From positions 1-18,904 of the forward strand of contig JAHJDS010000488.1 in the NCBI GenBank assembly GCA_018812395.1: 18,904 bases of DNA, read 5' to 3'. How positions within the stretch are numbered: the first letter of the stretch is position 1; the number at the start of each line of letters is the position of its first letter. This DNA comes from Pseudomonadota bacterium (lineage in GTDB: Bacteria; Desulfobacterota; Desulfarculia; Desulfarculales; JAHJDS01). The notes under the pieces were generated by a model, which was not told the origin of the DNA, made no database searches, and saw nothing but the letters and a program-made list of their open reading frames with translations. The position numbers were made by a program, and so were the translations under genes. Shown piece by piece: positions 1 to 6,530 of this stretch.

Positions 1-1
1 A

Positions 2-244
2 CGTTGGGACCCTGTCCGTCGGCGGTGCGTGAGAGCCTGCCCCATGGGCCAACGCTGGTCACCCCGTTTGAACCGATGCGTCGTCGCCTGCCGGCCGGGA
101 CAGAGGTGGGACCCCAGGCAGCGCCGGTGCGTGGGCCAGTGCCCGCCGGGGCAACGCTTCGACCTGAGGACCCGGCGCTGCGTCCCGAAGTGCCCCCCGG
201 GCCGGCACTGGCATCCGCTCCAGAGGAGGTGCGTCCGCCGCTGA
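2..244 (+). CDS. Cys/Arg-rich 17-residue repeat protein, C-terminal part
   Basis: The reading frame is open from base 2, so the gene begins before the window and only its last 80 codons are seen. The protein is almost entirely a tandem repeat of 17 residues, with the pattern RWDPxxRRCVxxCPPGQ. There are four full copies and a fifth that ends in RRCVRR and the stop. Each copy has Cys-Val-x-x-Cys, a Trp or Phe, and a Pro-Gly turn, and the chain is very rich in Arg. Paired Cys in such short regular units suggests a small disulfide-linked extracellular or periplasmic domain, but any signal peptide lies outside the window. The first ATG inside the window is at base 43, within a repeat, so it is not a credible start. 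No family is recognised with certainty; the CPxG...CVxxC spacing is loosely like small trypsin-inhibitor-like cysteine modules. It converges on the phage cassette with a 90-base gap. Confidence 0.7.
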   Translation, partial: RWDPVRRRCVRACPMGQRWSPRLNRCVVACRPGQRWDPRQRRCVGQCPPGQRFDLRTRRCVPKCPPGRHWHPLQRRCVRR

Positions 245-334
245 CATAGAGCGTGCCGGACGAATTGACCTTGACTCCCGGCCCTGGCCGAACGGCCTCG
301 CCGGCGCGGCGGGAGGTGTAGGCCCCCGCCCGGG

Positions 335-1024
335 CTAGCCCTTCTTCCAGGCGTCGTCCACCGCCTCGGCGATAATAGAGGCTATCTTGTCCTGGACCTC
401 GGGCGGCGGGTCGTAGAGGATCGGCCGGGACGGGACGTCCACGGATTGGCCGCTCTTTTTGCGCAGGATCGCCCGAATCTTGAAGAATTCGGGGTTCCAG
501 TTGGCCTTGGCCGGACGACTGCGCCGGCGTCGTCCGGTCTTGGTCGGACGGCGGGGCGCCGGGCCGGGCAGGGTGGGCGGCACGTTTTGGGCCAGACGGC
601 CCTCGGCCCCCCGGTCGAACAGGAAGACCTCCGGGCCGCCGAAATGGAGCTTACCGGCGTAGGGCACGCCGACTGACACCCGGACCGAGGTGTCCTGGAT
701 GGCGAATCCCAGGGAGGACTCCAGGGCCCCGGTGTCCCGCAAGGGCCTGGCCGCGCCCGCGGCCGACTTGGCCTCCTCGATGCTTGCCAGCCGGGGACCG
801 CCGTAACCGCGGCGCAGGGCCAGGGTCACCCAGCTCACCGGCGGCCAGGGGCCCTCGGGCGAGCGGGACCCGCCCTGGCGCAGATTGGCCCGGTATTCCT
901 CGACCAGCACCCGGCCGATGCGCTCCAGATAGGGTCGCAGGTTCTCCGGACCCAGGGCCAGGCGCAGGGCCCGCAACTTGCGCCGCACCCCGCCGTCCAT
1001 GACCTTGATCTCGATCCCGGACAT
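335..1024 (-). CDS. Phage virion morphogenesis protein (Mu gpG / Phage_tail_S type)
   Basis: This 229-residue protein matches the phage virion morphogenesis family, which completes the head or head-tail junction. The core family signature is visible: RPLRDTGALESSLGF (about residues 92-106), then VGVPYAGKLHFGG (about 117-129), and the C-terminal PSRPIL followed by an amphipathic helix (DKIASIIAEAVDDAW). An Arg/Lys/Pro-rich segment (about 155-180, with GRRRRSRP) makes it longer than the roughly 150-residue typical member. ATG at 1024 was chosen because it forms a TAATG overlap with the stop of the DUF1320 gene and has GAGGTG a few bases upstream; a GTG two codons earlier is less likely. It is the last gene of the minus-strand phage cassette. 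In a complete Mu-like phage, tail genes would follow, and none do. I am confident of the family and less sure of the exact assembly step. Confidence 0.85.
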   Translation of the reverse strand: MSGIEIKVMDGGVRRKLRALRLALGPENLRPYLERIGRVLVEEYRANLRQGGSRSPEGPWPPVSWVTLALRRGYGGPRLASIEEAKSAAGAARPLRDTGALESSLGFAIQDTSVRVSVGVPYAGKLHFGGPEVFLFDRGAEGRLAQNVPPTLPGPAPRRPTKTGRRRRSRPAKANWNPEFFKIRAILRKKSGQSVDVPSRPILYDPPPEVQDKIASIIAEAVDDAWKKG

Positions 1025-1506
1025 TACCACACCTCGGTGGTGCCCGTGCTGGACACTCCGCCGCCCTCGTCCACCCAGGTCCGGGTGAATTCATAGGCCC
1101 GGCCGCTGGTGGTCGAGGCCGCGCCCAGACCCGACTGGGCCAGGAGGGTCCCCGAGCCGGTCAGGGCCATGGCCCCGGTGCGCAGGCTGTCCAGGATCTC
1201 GTCGGCGTTCTGCTTGAGGGCCTTCAGGTTCAGGTCCTGGCGAAGTGACCGGAGCCCCAGGAAGTACATGGACAGGTCGGTGGCCAGGTCGCGGACCACG
1301 TCCGGCGGCGGCCAGGCGAACGGCACATGGTCCGGGAAGGCCCCGGCCAGCCGGGCGTTGATGTAGTCACCCGCCCGCTTCTGGGCCAGATTGACCCGCG
1401 ACCAGTTGATCTGGTTGCTGCCCACGTCGAAGTCGGACAGGACGATCAGCCGGTTCTCGGTGAACTGGGTGATCAGGTCCTCGGAGTTGCAGTAAAAGTC
1501 ACTCAT
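1024..1506 (-). CDS. DUF1320 / Mu gp36-like head completion protein
   Basis: This 160-residue protein resembles the DUF1320 (gp36-like) family of Mu-type phages, thought to be a head-completion or head-tail connector component. Supporting features are the early aspartate-rich start (SDFYCNSEDLITQF), the pattern INWSRVNLAQKRAGDYINARL, and the helix around VVRDLATDLSMYFLGLR that these proteins share. The C-terminal third is Gly/Ser/Thr-rich (GSGTLLAQSGLGAAST). ATG at 1506 is favoured over the in-frame ATG at 1512 because AGGAG sits six bases upstream of it and because it gives an ATGA overlap with the stop of the preceding glycosyltransferase gene. The two proteins are therefore translationally coupled. 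It is followed by the virion morphogenesis gene with a one-base overlap. I see no odd codon use or damage. Confidence 0.82.
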   Translation of the reverse strand: MSDFYCNSEDLITQFTENRLIVLSDFDVGSNQINWSRVNLAQKRAGDYINARLAGAFPDHVPFAWPPPDVVRDLATDLSMYFLGLRSLRQDLNLKALKQNADEILDSLRTGAMALTGSGTLLAQSGLGAASTTSGRAYEFTRTWVDEGGGVSSTGTTEVW

Positions 1507-4484
1507 GCCCATCTCCTGCTGATCTGGGCCAGGCTGGCCCGGACCTGTTGGTTCATGTAGGCCTCGAAATCGGCCACGGTAGCGAAGCGGACCCCATCGC
1601 CGCCGCCCTTTGGAGCCGTGTCAAAACCGGCCGCGCCGCCCGGGCTCTGAAGATGGCAGGCCACCCGGGCCTCGAAGCCCTGCCGCAAAATACGGTTGCA
1701 CTGGGAGTAGAACTTGAGCCCATCGGTGTGCATGTGGGTCTGGCCCCGGGCCAGGAATTTTTCGCGATAGATCGAGATCACCTTCTCGGCGGCCAGCCGG
1801 ACCTTTTCGTTGACCAGGCCACCCGTGCGCTCCAGCTCGAACCGGGCCGCGTTCCAATAATCGCGCAGCTCGAAGAACCAGCCCAGGACCCGGTCCGGGT
1901 TGACCTGCCGGTCCCACTTCAGAAAGGCCAGGTTGCGCTGGAACCGCCCCCGCCGGGCGGCCTCGTCCAGATACCCGTCGTGGCCCAGGTTGACGTCGGG
2001 CAGGAGCATGGTCGGGACGACGGACTGATTCAGGCCAGTCTCGGGGTGCTCGTGGATCTTGCCGAAAAACCGGATGCCCTGAAAATTTCGGAACAGCCGG
2101 ACCGGCAGATCGATCTTGGCCGCCTCGGGCGGATCGGCCGAGAAGTGGTGCTGGGGCAGGGCGTAGCCGTGGAACACGTTGGGCCGCAAATACTTGGCCA
2201 GTTTGTCGGGCCCCAGGATGACCTCGTCGGCGTCGATCCACAGGACCCAATCGCCGGTGGCCGTCTGGATGGAGGCGTTGCGGGCGTCGTCAAAACCGAA
2301 GGCGCCCGGCTCGATTGATCGGAGGTTGACGATCCGGGCCCTGTGGCGCCGGGCGATATCCAGGGTGGAGTCCTGGGAGCCGGTGTCGGCGACGATGATC
2401 TCATCGGCAAAGGCCCGGACGGATTTCAAGGTTCGGTGAAGCTGGTCCTCGGCGTCCTTGGTGATGAGGCAGACGCTGAGGGTCTGCCGGGGGTTCTGGA
2501 CGGCCAGCTTGCGGGCCCAGTCGATCTCCCGGGCCGGCGGGCCGCCCGGTTTGAAGGTCACGAAGTGGTGGCCCCGGCGCTTGTCGGCGTCAATCCTGAG
2601 CGGCTTGTCGAGGGCGATGACGGCGTGTTCAAAGCCCGACTTGTGACCCAGCATGTCCAGTACGTCGCGGCGCTCGAAGTTCCACAGGTGCTCGGGCGCG
2701 AAAAGACCGTCGGTTCGATGGGCCTCGGAGTCCCAGAAGTCGATGGGTACGGTCACGATCACCCGCCCGCCTTTCTTGACCGGCCGTTCCAAGAGGTCGG
2801 CCATGGCCCAGGGCTCTTCAAGATGTTCGAGCATCTCCTGGCAAAGGACCAGGTCGAACTTCGTCCGGGTGTGCTCGATCCACTCCGGTTCCACCGCCTT
2901 GAAAGTCAGGTTTTCCGGATGCTCGGCGTCGGCCGCGGCCAGGGCCTGGGCGCAGGCCACCACGTGAGGATTGACATCCATCGCGACGATCTTCAATCCG
3001 GGAAAAGCATTGGACAAAGCGACGGTGAAACCGCCGTGGCCGCAGCCCAGATCGAGGAGTCGGGCCCGGCGGAACCGGGGCCGTTTACTGAGCCAGTTGA
3101 CCAGGTGCGCCAGCCGGGGATCGGCATAGGAAATCCGTCCCTGACGCCAGTCGTCGCGGTCGGAGTCCTCGAACTCGTCGGCCAGGCGACTCCGGTTCTC
3201 TTCGGGCGTCAGCTTGAGGCACGGCCATTTGTCCTCTATCTCCCGCCGGATGGTCCTCAAGGCCGCCTCGATTGGCGAGCCCAGGACCGTGTCCGTGGTC
3301 CGGACCTCGCTCAGAACCTCGCGAGCGGCCATGACGTCCGAAGTGTGGATGAAGTGGCGGGCCAGGCGGATGGGGTCGGCCGTGCGCCGGGCGAAGGTCC
3401 GCTCAAAGACGGTGTTCCACCCCGCGGCCACGTCGTGCCAGCCATAAACCTCGGCCTGTTTTCGGCCGGACTGGGACATCTCTTGCCACAGGTCGGGGCG
3501 GCCGATGACCTCCAGGATCGAGGTCAGAAAGGCGTCCTCGATTCGGGGCCCCATATCCAACAGCACCCCGGCCCGGCCGACCGTCTCGGGCAGGGCGCCG
3601 CGGCGGGTGGTGATGATCGGCAGGCCGACCGCCTGGGCCTCCATGGCGGCGATGCAAGATATCTCGCGGAACTCGTCCACGATCCCGGTCGGGTAGACGT
3701 ACAGCCCGGCCGCGGCCATCCGGCGATAGAGTTCGTCTTTTCTCAAATGACCCAGATCGACGCAGTTGGGCAAGGCCTCGATCCGATCCCACAGCTCGCG
3801 GTACTGCCCGGCCATCTGCGGCTGGGTGTTGTCGTAGCCGCAGACCTCGAGTCGGATCTCCGGATCGATATGACCGAGCCGCTCCATGATCCCCTGCGGC
3901 CGGACCAGGTGCCACATGCCTCGCTCGGGCCGGGCGGCGTAGAACAAGGTCTTGATCCGGCGCTTGGCGTCGGCCAGGCCCGCAAAATCGGCCGGGTCGA
4001 TCCCGTTTCGGGTGCGGACGATGATCTCGTCGGGCAGGTCATAAACTTCTTTGTACTGGGCGGCCTGGAAGTCGGAGAGCAGGAACACGCCGTCCACCTG
4101 CCACAATGACCGCCGGAAGGCGTCCGCCTGGCAATGCAGGGCCAGGTCGTGCATCCACAGATAATTCAGCCTGGAGTGCGGGACACAGTTCAGGAATCCC
4201 GGGTCCCGGCTGGTGATGAGCACGTCGAACGGGCAGGCCGTGACGTAGGTCTCATAGCCGCCCAGGTCGGCGTAGCTCACCCCGTCATACTTGCCGGGCG
4301 CGGGGCAGCGGCAGAACACGGTCACCTCGTGGCCGAGCCGGGCCAGCTCCCGGGCCAGGCAAATCACGGCCGCCTCCGAGCCGCCCAGGGATGATTCCTC
4401 GAGCGTGCGGCCATGAAATGGCATCCCGTGGGCGACGATCACGATGTCCAGCGGAAAACGCGCCCGGTCGTTGGTGGTGGTCAT
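1503..4484 (-). CDS. Trimodular GT4 glycosyltransferase - SAM methyltransferase - GT2 glycosyltransferase
   Basis: This 993-residue protein has three catalytic modules in order. Residues about 10-370 form a GT4-type glycosyltransferase, with a GGSE segment near 34-37 and an EX7E signature between E274 and E282. Residues about 430-645 form a class I SAM-dependent methyltransferase, with LLDLGCGHGG at 476-485, an acidic residue D503 after the second strand, and FDLVLCQEMLEHLEEP at 543-558. Residues about 668-930 form a GT2-type glycosyltransferase, with LSVCLITKDAED at 669-680, ADTGSQDS from 699 and the metal-binding WIDADE at 749-754. A Gly-rich linker and a short helical tail end the chain. 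All catalytic signatures look intact. The start at 4484 has GGGAGG six bases upstream. The gene lies downstream of the capsid gene and its stop overlaps the gp36-like start (ATGA), so it is wired into the head operon. It probably builds and methylates a short glycan on an activated sugar. The acceptor (capsid, tail fibre or host envelope) cannot be read from sequence. Confidence 0.88.
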   Translation of the reverse strand: MTTTNDRARFPLDIVIVAHGMPFHGRTLEESSLGGSEAAVICLARELARLGHEVTVFCRCPAPGKYDGVSYADLGGYETYVTACPFDVLITSRDPGFLNCVPHSRLNYLWMHDLALHCQADAFRRSLWQVDGVFLLSDFQAAQYKEVYDLPDEIIVRTRNGIDPADFAGLADAKRRIKTLFYAARPERGMWHLVRPQGIMERLGHIDPEIRLEVCGYDNTQPQMAGQYRELWDRIEALPNCVDLGHLRKDELYRRMAAAGLYVYPTGIVDEFREISCIAAMEAQAVGLPIITTRRGALPETVGRAGVLLDMGPRIEDAFLTSILEVIGRPDLWQEMSQSGRKQAEVYGWHDVAAGWNTVFERTFARRTADPIRLARHFIHTSDVMAAREVLSEVRTTDTVLGSPIEAALRTIRREIEDKWPCLKLTPEENRSRLADEFEDSDRDDWRQGRISYADPRLAHLVNWLSKRPRFRRARLLDLGCGHGGFTVALSNAFPGLKIVAMDVNPHVVACAQALAAADAEHPENLTFKAVEPEWIEHTRTKFDLVLCQEMLEHLEEPWAMADLLERPVKKGGRVIVTVPIDFWDSEAHRTDGLFAPEHLWNFERRDVLDMLGHKSGFEHAVIALDKPLRIDADKRRGHHFVTFKPGGPPAREIDWARKLAVQNPRQTLSVCLITKDAEDQLHRTLKSVRAFADEIIVADTGSQDSTLDIARRHRARIVNLRSIEPGAFGFDDARNASIQTATGDWVLWIDADEVILGPDKLAKYLRPNVFHGYALPQHHFSADPPEAAKIDLPVRLFRNFQGIRFFGKIHEHPETGLNQSVVPTMLLPDVNLGHDGYLDEAARRGRFQRNLAFLKWDRQVNPDRVLGWFFELRDYWNAARFELERTGGLVNEKVRLAAEKVISIYREKFLARGQTHMHTDGLKFYSQCNRILRQGFEARVACHLQSPGGAAGFDTAPKGGGDGVRFATVADFEAYMNQQVRASLAQISRRWA

Positions 4485-4773
4485 GGTTGTCCCTCCCGGT
4501 CAGTTATTAAAAAAAACCGATCTCACTTTCGGATCATCGCGATTAGATTTGTTGGCCGCCGTGCCTGGTTGTTATGAAAATTTCTCTGACAACATATTGC
4601 CGGGCGTAAATGGTCGCCGTGGGCACGGGCCGGCGCCCGAGTGTCGTTAAGGCTGTATGGGCGGGCGACCGGAGTCGACTCGATCCCAAGGGAACGAGAC
4701 GACTCCGGCCGTGACAAAGGAGGGAAGGGAAGAGGAGTTTAGAGGGAAAGATGAAGAGGGTAAACAGGACCGG
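4485..4773. other. Non-coding gap between capsid and glycosyltransferase genes
   Basis: No gene is seen in these 289 bases. Read in the direction of transcription (minus), it first holds a pyrimidine-rich tract (4716-4768) directly after the capsid stop. Next comes a strong hairpin (4669-4708, listed separately), and then an AT-rich stretch (about 4500-4600) unlike its surroundings. Just before the ribosome binding site of the glycosyltransferase there is a weak 4-bp stem (4517-4520 with 4529-4532) followed by eight T on the minus strand (4509-4516). This could be a weak terminator or attenuator, or simply a U-rich leader that helps translation. I could not find a convincing promoter here, so whether the sugar enzyme is transcribed with the capsid gene is open. 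Confidence 0.6.
4669..4708 (-). repeat. 40-base hairpin downstream of the capsid gene
   Basis: The arms 4669-4687 and 4690-4708 pair over 19 positions with two A/A-type mismatches, and only AA separates them. On the minus strand it lies 66 bases after the capsid stop codon. It has no T-tract, so it is not a standard intrinsic terminator. An RNA-stabilising 3' structure, a factor-assisted terminator or a processing site would all fit. It may raise capsid mRNA stability relative to the enzyme gene downstream. Confidence 0.7.
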
Positions 4774-5739
4774 CTACTGGGAGGAGCCCACGGCGACGAA
4801 GAGTCGACCCAGTTCGGGATCGACGATCTTCTCGTCTTGGTAGTAGCCGACGTCCATCTTGTAGGCGTACCGGTCGGCGTCAAAGCCGTGGTCGATGACG
4901 GCGAAGGAGGGCATCTCGGCCACCTTCCACCGGAGGGAATAGCCCAGGGACGGCCGGTCCATGGCCGGGGTCTGGGGCGCGTGCTGCAACAACACGTTCC
5001 AGCCCCAAATGGCCGCCAGCGAGTTGGCCCCGCCCTCGGGGCCGATGTCCTGGTAGGCGCCGCCGACCAGGATTCGTTCCACCTCGAACAGGGCCTGGAC
5101 CTGGTCCGAGGTCGCCGGCGGGCCGCCCAGGCCGAAGGGATTGATGTAGCGTCGGGTCTCGTCGGCCTTGCGGAAGTTCTGCCAGGCGTACTTGCCGAAC
5201 ACGACCTGGGTCACCGGGAAGCCGGTGTCGTTCTCGAAGGTCTCGATCTGGTTCATCAGATCGAGCGGCGGATTGGCGTTGGCCGGGTCGGTCCAGGCCG
5301 AGGCGCAGGCGGCGCTGGCCCCGACGTTGCTGGTCGAGTTGACCTGGTTGGCGATCCGGATCTCGTAGTCCAGCATCAGGGCGTCCTGGAGGAAGCTGGC
5401 CCGCTTGGCCTTGAGGTCGAACACGTCGGCGTTGGCCGCCTCCTCGATGGAGTAGTAGGTTCGGAGGGCGTAGTTCTGGGCGTAGTAGGTGCCGCTCGAC
5501 ACGTCGGGCTGGATGACCTTGGGCGCGGTCACCGGGGCCCGGACGGTCGAGATCGGGGCCTGGCGGCTCTTGTCCTTGTTCCAGACGAAGTAGACGTCGC
5601 TCTGTTTGGGGACATCGACGATGGGGAAGACCTGGTCGGCGATGAATCCCCGGGGCCGGTACTCCATGGCCGCCCCGGACAGGGGCGCGTCGATATGGAC
5701 GTCGCCGGCGGTGATGTCGAACTTGATGACTTCGATCAT
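4774..5739 (-). CDS. Phage major capsid protein
   Basis: This 321-residue protein has the length and position of the major head subunit. It lies after the protease/scaffold and decoration genes and before head-completion genes. The N-terminal part (PRGFIADQVFPIVDVPKQSD, about residues 29-48) and the middle (YYSIEEAANADVFDLKAKRA, about 94-113, then repeated mentions of residues that order subunit contacts) resemble HK97-fold capsid proteins of Mu-like and related siphophage prophages. Later segments (VVFGKYAWQNFRKADETRRY, about 185-204, and WGWNVLLQ) are also typical of this type. No propeptide is obvious, although a protease gene is present. The start at 5739 has AAGGAGA five bases upstream, the best ribosome binding site of the cassette, as expected for a highly expressed protein. 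A terminator-like hairpin sits immediately before that site. I infer the fold from family resemblance; the capsid role is well supported by context. Confidence 0.85.
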   Translation of the reverse strand: MIEVIKFDITAGDVHIDAPLSGAAMEYRPRGFIADQVFPIVDVPKQSDVYFVWNKDKSRQAPISTVRAPVTAPKVIQPDVSSGTYYAQNYALRTYYSIEEAANADVFDLKAKRASFLQDALMLDYEIRIANQVNSTSNVGASAACASAWTDPANANPPLDLMNQIETFENDTGFPVTQVVFGKYAWQNFRKADETRRYINPFGLGGPPATSDQVQALFEVERILVGGAYQDIGPEGGANSLAAIWGWNVLLQHAPQTPAMDRPSLGYSLRWKVAEMPSFAVIDHGFDADRYAYKMDVGYYQDEKIVDPELGRLFVAVGSSQ

Positions 5740-5756
5740 GGCGGTCTCCTTGGCGC

Positions 5757-5792
5757 AAAAACCGCCTCGGCCGGGGGGCCGGGGCGGTTTTT
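5757..5792. terminator. Terminator-like hairpin in the capsid leader
   Basis: Two 16-base arms (5757-5772 and 5777-5792) pair with a single mismatch around a GGGG loop. The outer ends are A5 on one side and T5 on the other, so it has the form of a bidirectional intrinsic terminator. On the minus strand its T-tract is followed within six bases by AAGGAGA, the ribosome binding site of the capsid gene. Transcripts coming from the decoration gene must pass it, so it may act as an attenuator, a 5' stabilising stem, or the end of a transcript with the capsid promoter overlapping it. Confidence 0.72.
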
Positions 5793-5826
5793 GGATGGTT
5801 CAAAAATAAGGCGCGTTCTAGGGCGT

Positions 5827-5918
5827 GGATTTCACTCCCGTTCGGGAAAGGCGCGGCCGAAGGCCCTTTACAGTAAAGGGTCTGCGGCCGCGCGCCGCGA
5901 TGCTTGGAATGAAAATCC
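5827..5918. repeat. Long imperfect palindrome, possible dispersed repeat
   Basis: The core arms 5851-5871 and 5873-5893 match at 19 of 21 positions around a single A, with CCCTTTAC-A-GTAAAGGG at the centre. Outside an unpaired zone the outer segments 5827-5838 and 5906-5918 also pair (GGATTTCACTCC against GGAATGAAAATCC, with one bulge and one G-T pair). The full structure spans about 92 bases. It could fold into a long cruciform or RNA hairpin, and has the look of a REP- or MITE-like dispersed element. No target-site duplication was evident. Confidence 0.65.
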
Positions 5919-6000
5919 TCCCTTCTCGCCGATGGAGGAAGTTGGAAGGGCTGTTTCGGCGTCTTTTCTTTCTTCCTCGACTTGTCAATGGTGGTCATTT

Positions 6001-6040
6001 CAGCTCGAGGCCTTGGCGCCGGGCCCGACGAAACCGGTCG
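6001..6040 (-). repeat. Degenerate duplicate of the 3' end of the decoration gene
   Basis: Bases 6001-6040 match 6081-6120 at 32 of 40 positions at an offset of exactly 80. The 6081-6120 copy holds the last codons and stop of the decoration gene (GPGAKALS and stop). The second copy in the corresponding frame would read VGPGAKASS and then a stop, so it still looks like the tail of such a gene but has no gene in front of it. It is probably the remnant of a tandem duplication. Confidence 0.6.
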
Positions 6041-6079
6041 GAACCCGGGACGCCGTTCCTCACGGCCACCTGGCGTCGG

Positions 6080-6466
6080 TCAACTCAAGGCCTTAGCACC
6101 GGGCCCGAAAAAAACGGCCGAAAACGGGTAGCCCGAGGTGGCGCCGCTCTCGGCGATGCCGAGCACGCCGTCGTCGCCGCTGGAGGCGGCCACGGCGAAG
6201 CCGGTGGCGCCCGCCTTCCACAGGTCGCCGGCGCTGATCGTATCGCCGGCGACGACCTTGGTCGCCCCCAGAATGACCACGCTGGCGTGTTGGCCGGCCT
6301 CGGGCTTGTTCTGCAAAACACCGATGACGTGGTCATCGGCGCTGTCGATGACGTCCACCTGAAAGTCGGCGGACAGCTCCAAAAGCCTGAACTGCTGGGA
6401 CGAGAGGTCGTTTTCGGCCACGTAGGCCCGGGTCCAGTTCTCGCCCCCGGTGACTGACTGGGACAT
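6080..6466 (-). CDS. Head decoration (capsid cement) protein, DUF2190-like
   Basis: This 128-residue protein fits the DUF2190-type decoration family, which binds and stabilises the outside of phage capsids. The signature is visible: VIGVLQNKPEAGQHASVVIL (about residues 47-66), then GATKVVAGDTISAGD and GVLGIAESGATSGYPFSAVFF near the end, giving the beta-rich pattern typical of cement proteins. ATG at 6466 is chosen over longer readings because AAGGAGAG lies four bases upstream and because family homology begins there. Upstream codons of the same open frame are an antisense-like shadow of the protease gene. It lies 64 bases after the protease/scaffold stop and is followed by the long structured gap before the capsid gene. 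A degenerate duplicate of its last codons lies 80 bases downstream. Confidence 0.85.
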   Translation of the reverse strand: MSQSVTGGENWTRAYVAENDLSSQQFRLLELSADFQVDVIDSADDHVIGVLQNKPEAGQHASVVILGATKVVAGDTISAGDLWKAGATGFAVAASSGDDGVLGIAESGATSGYPFSAVFFGPGAKALS

Positions 6467-6530
6467 TTGTCTCTCCTTGTGGTGGTTCGTGTCCGGCCGC
6501 GGCATGGAGACCGGGACGGGGCGTTTGGCG

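Larger units (their letters stand above)
5740..6079. other. 340-base structured non-coding leader of the capsid gene
   Basis: There is no credible gene between the decoration and capsid genes, which is unusual in an otherwise tightly packed cassette. The region contains a terminator-like hairpin (5757-5792), a long imperfect palindrome (5827-5918) and a degenerate copy of the end of the decoration gene (6001-6040). A perfect TTGACA hexamer reads on the minus strand at 5983-5988, but I see no good -10 box at 16-18 bases from it, so a promoter is not called. A frame opening at 5998 on the minus strand runs on into the capsid gene out of frame and has no ribosome binding site. Confidence 0.65.

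Noticed and set aside
4..249. 81-codon plus frame overlapping the Cys-rich repeat gene
   Set aside because: The other frame shows an exact 17-residue protein repeat and continues to the window edge, so this Pro/Ala-rich frame is the shadow.
283..297. GGCCG-AA-CGGCC stem between the Cys-rich gene and the phage cassette as a terminator
   Set aside because: Only five base pairs and no T-tract on either strand; expected by chance in such GC-rich sequence.
2343..4109. 588-codon open frame on the plus strand opposite the glycosyltransferase
   Set aside because: It lies wholly antisense to a gene with three intact catalytic domains, shows no domain or ribosome binding site, and has the Gly/Val/Arg/Pro composition of chance frames in GC-rich DNA.
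5983..5988. Perfect TTGACA on the minus strand as a capsid promoter
   Set aside because: No acceptable -10 hexamer at 16-18 bases downstream, so it is not called as a promoter.
5740..5998. Possible small minus-strand gene in the capsid leader (frame opening at 5998)
   Set aside because: There is no ribosome binding site, it crosses two large hairpins, and it runs on out of frame through the capsid gene.
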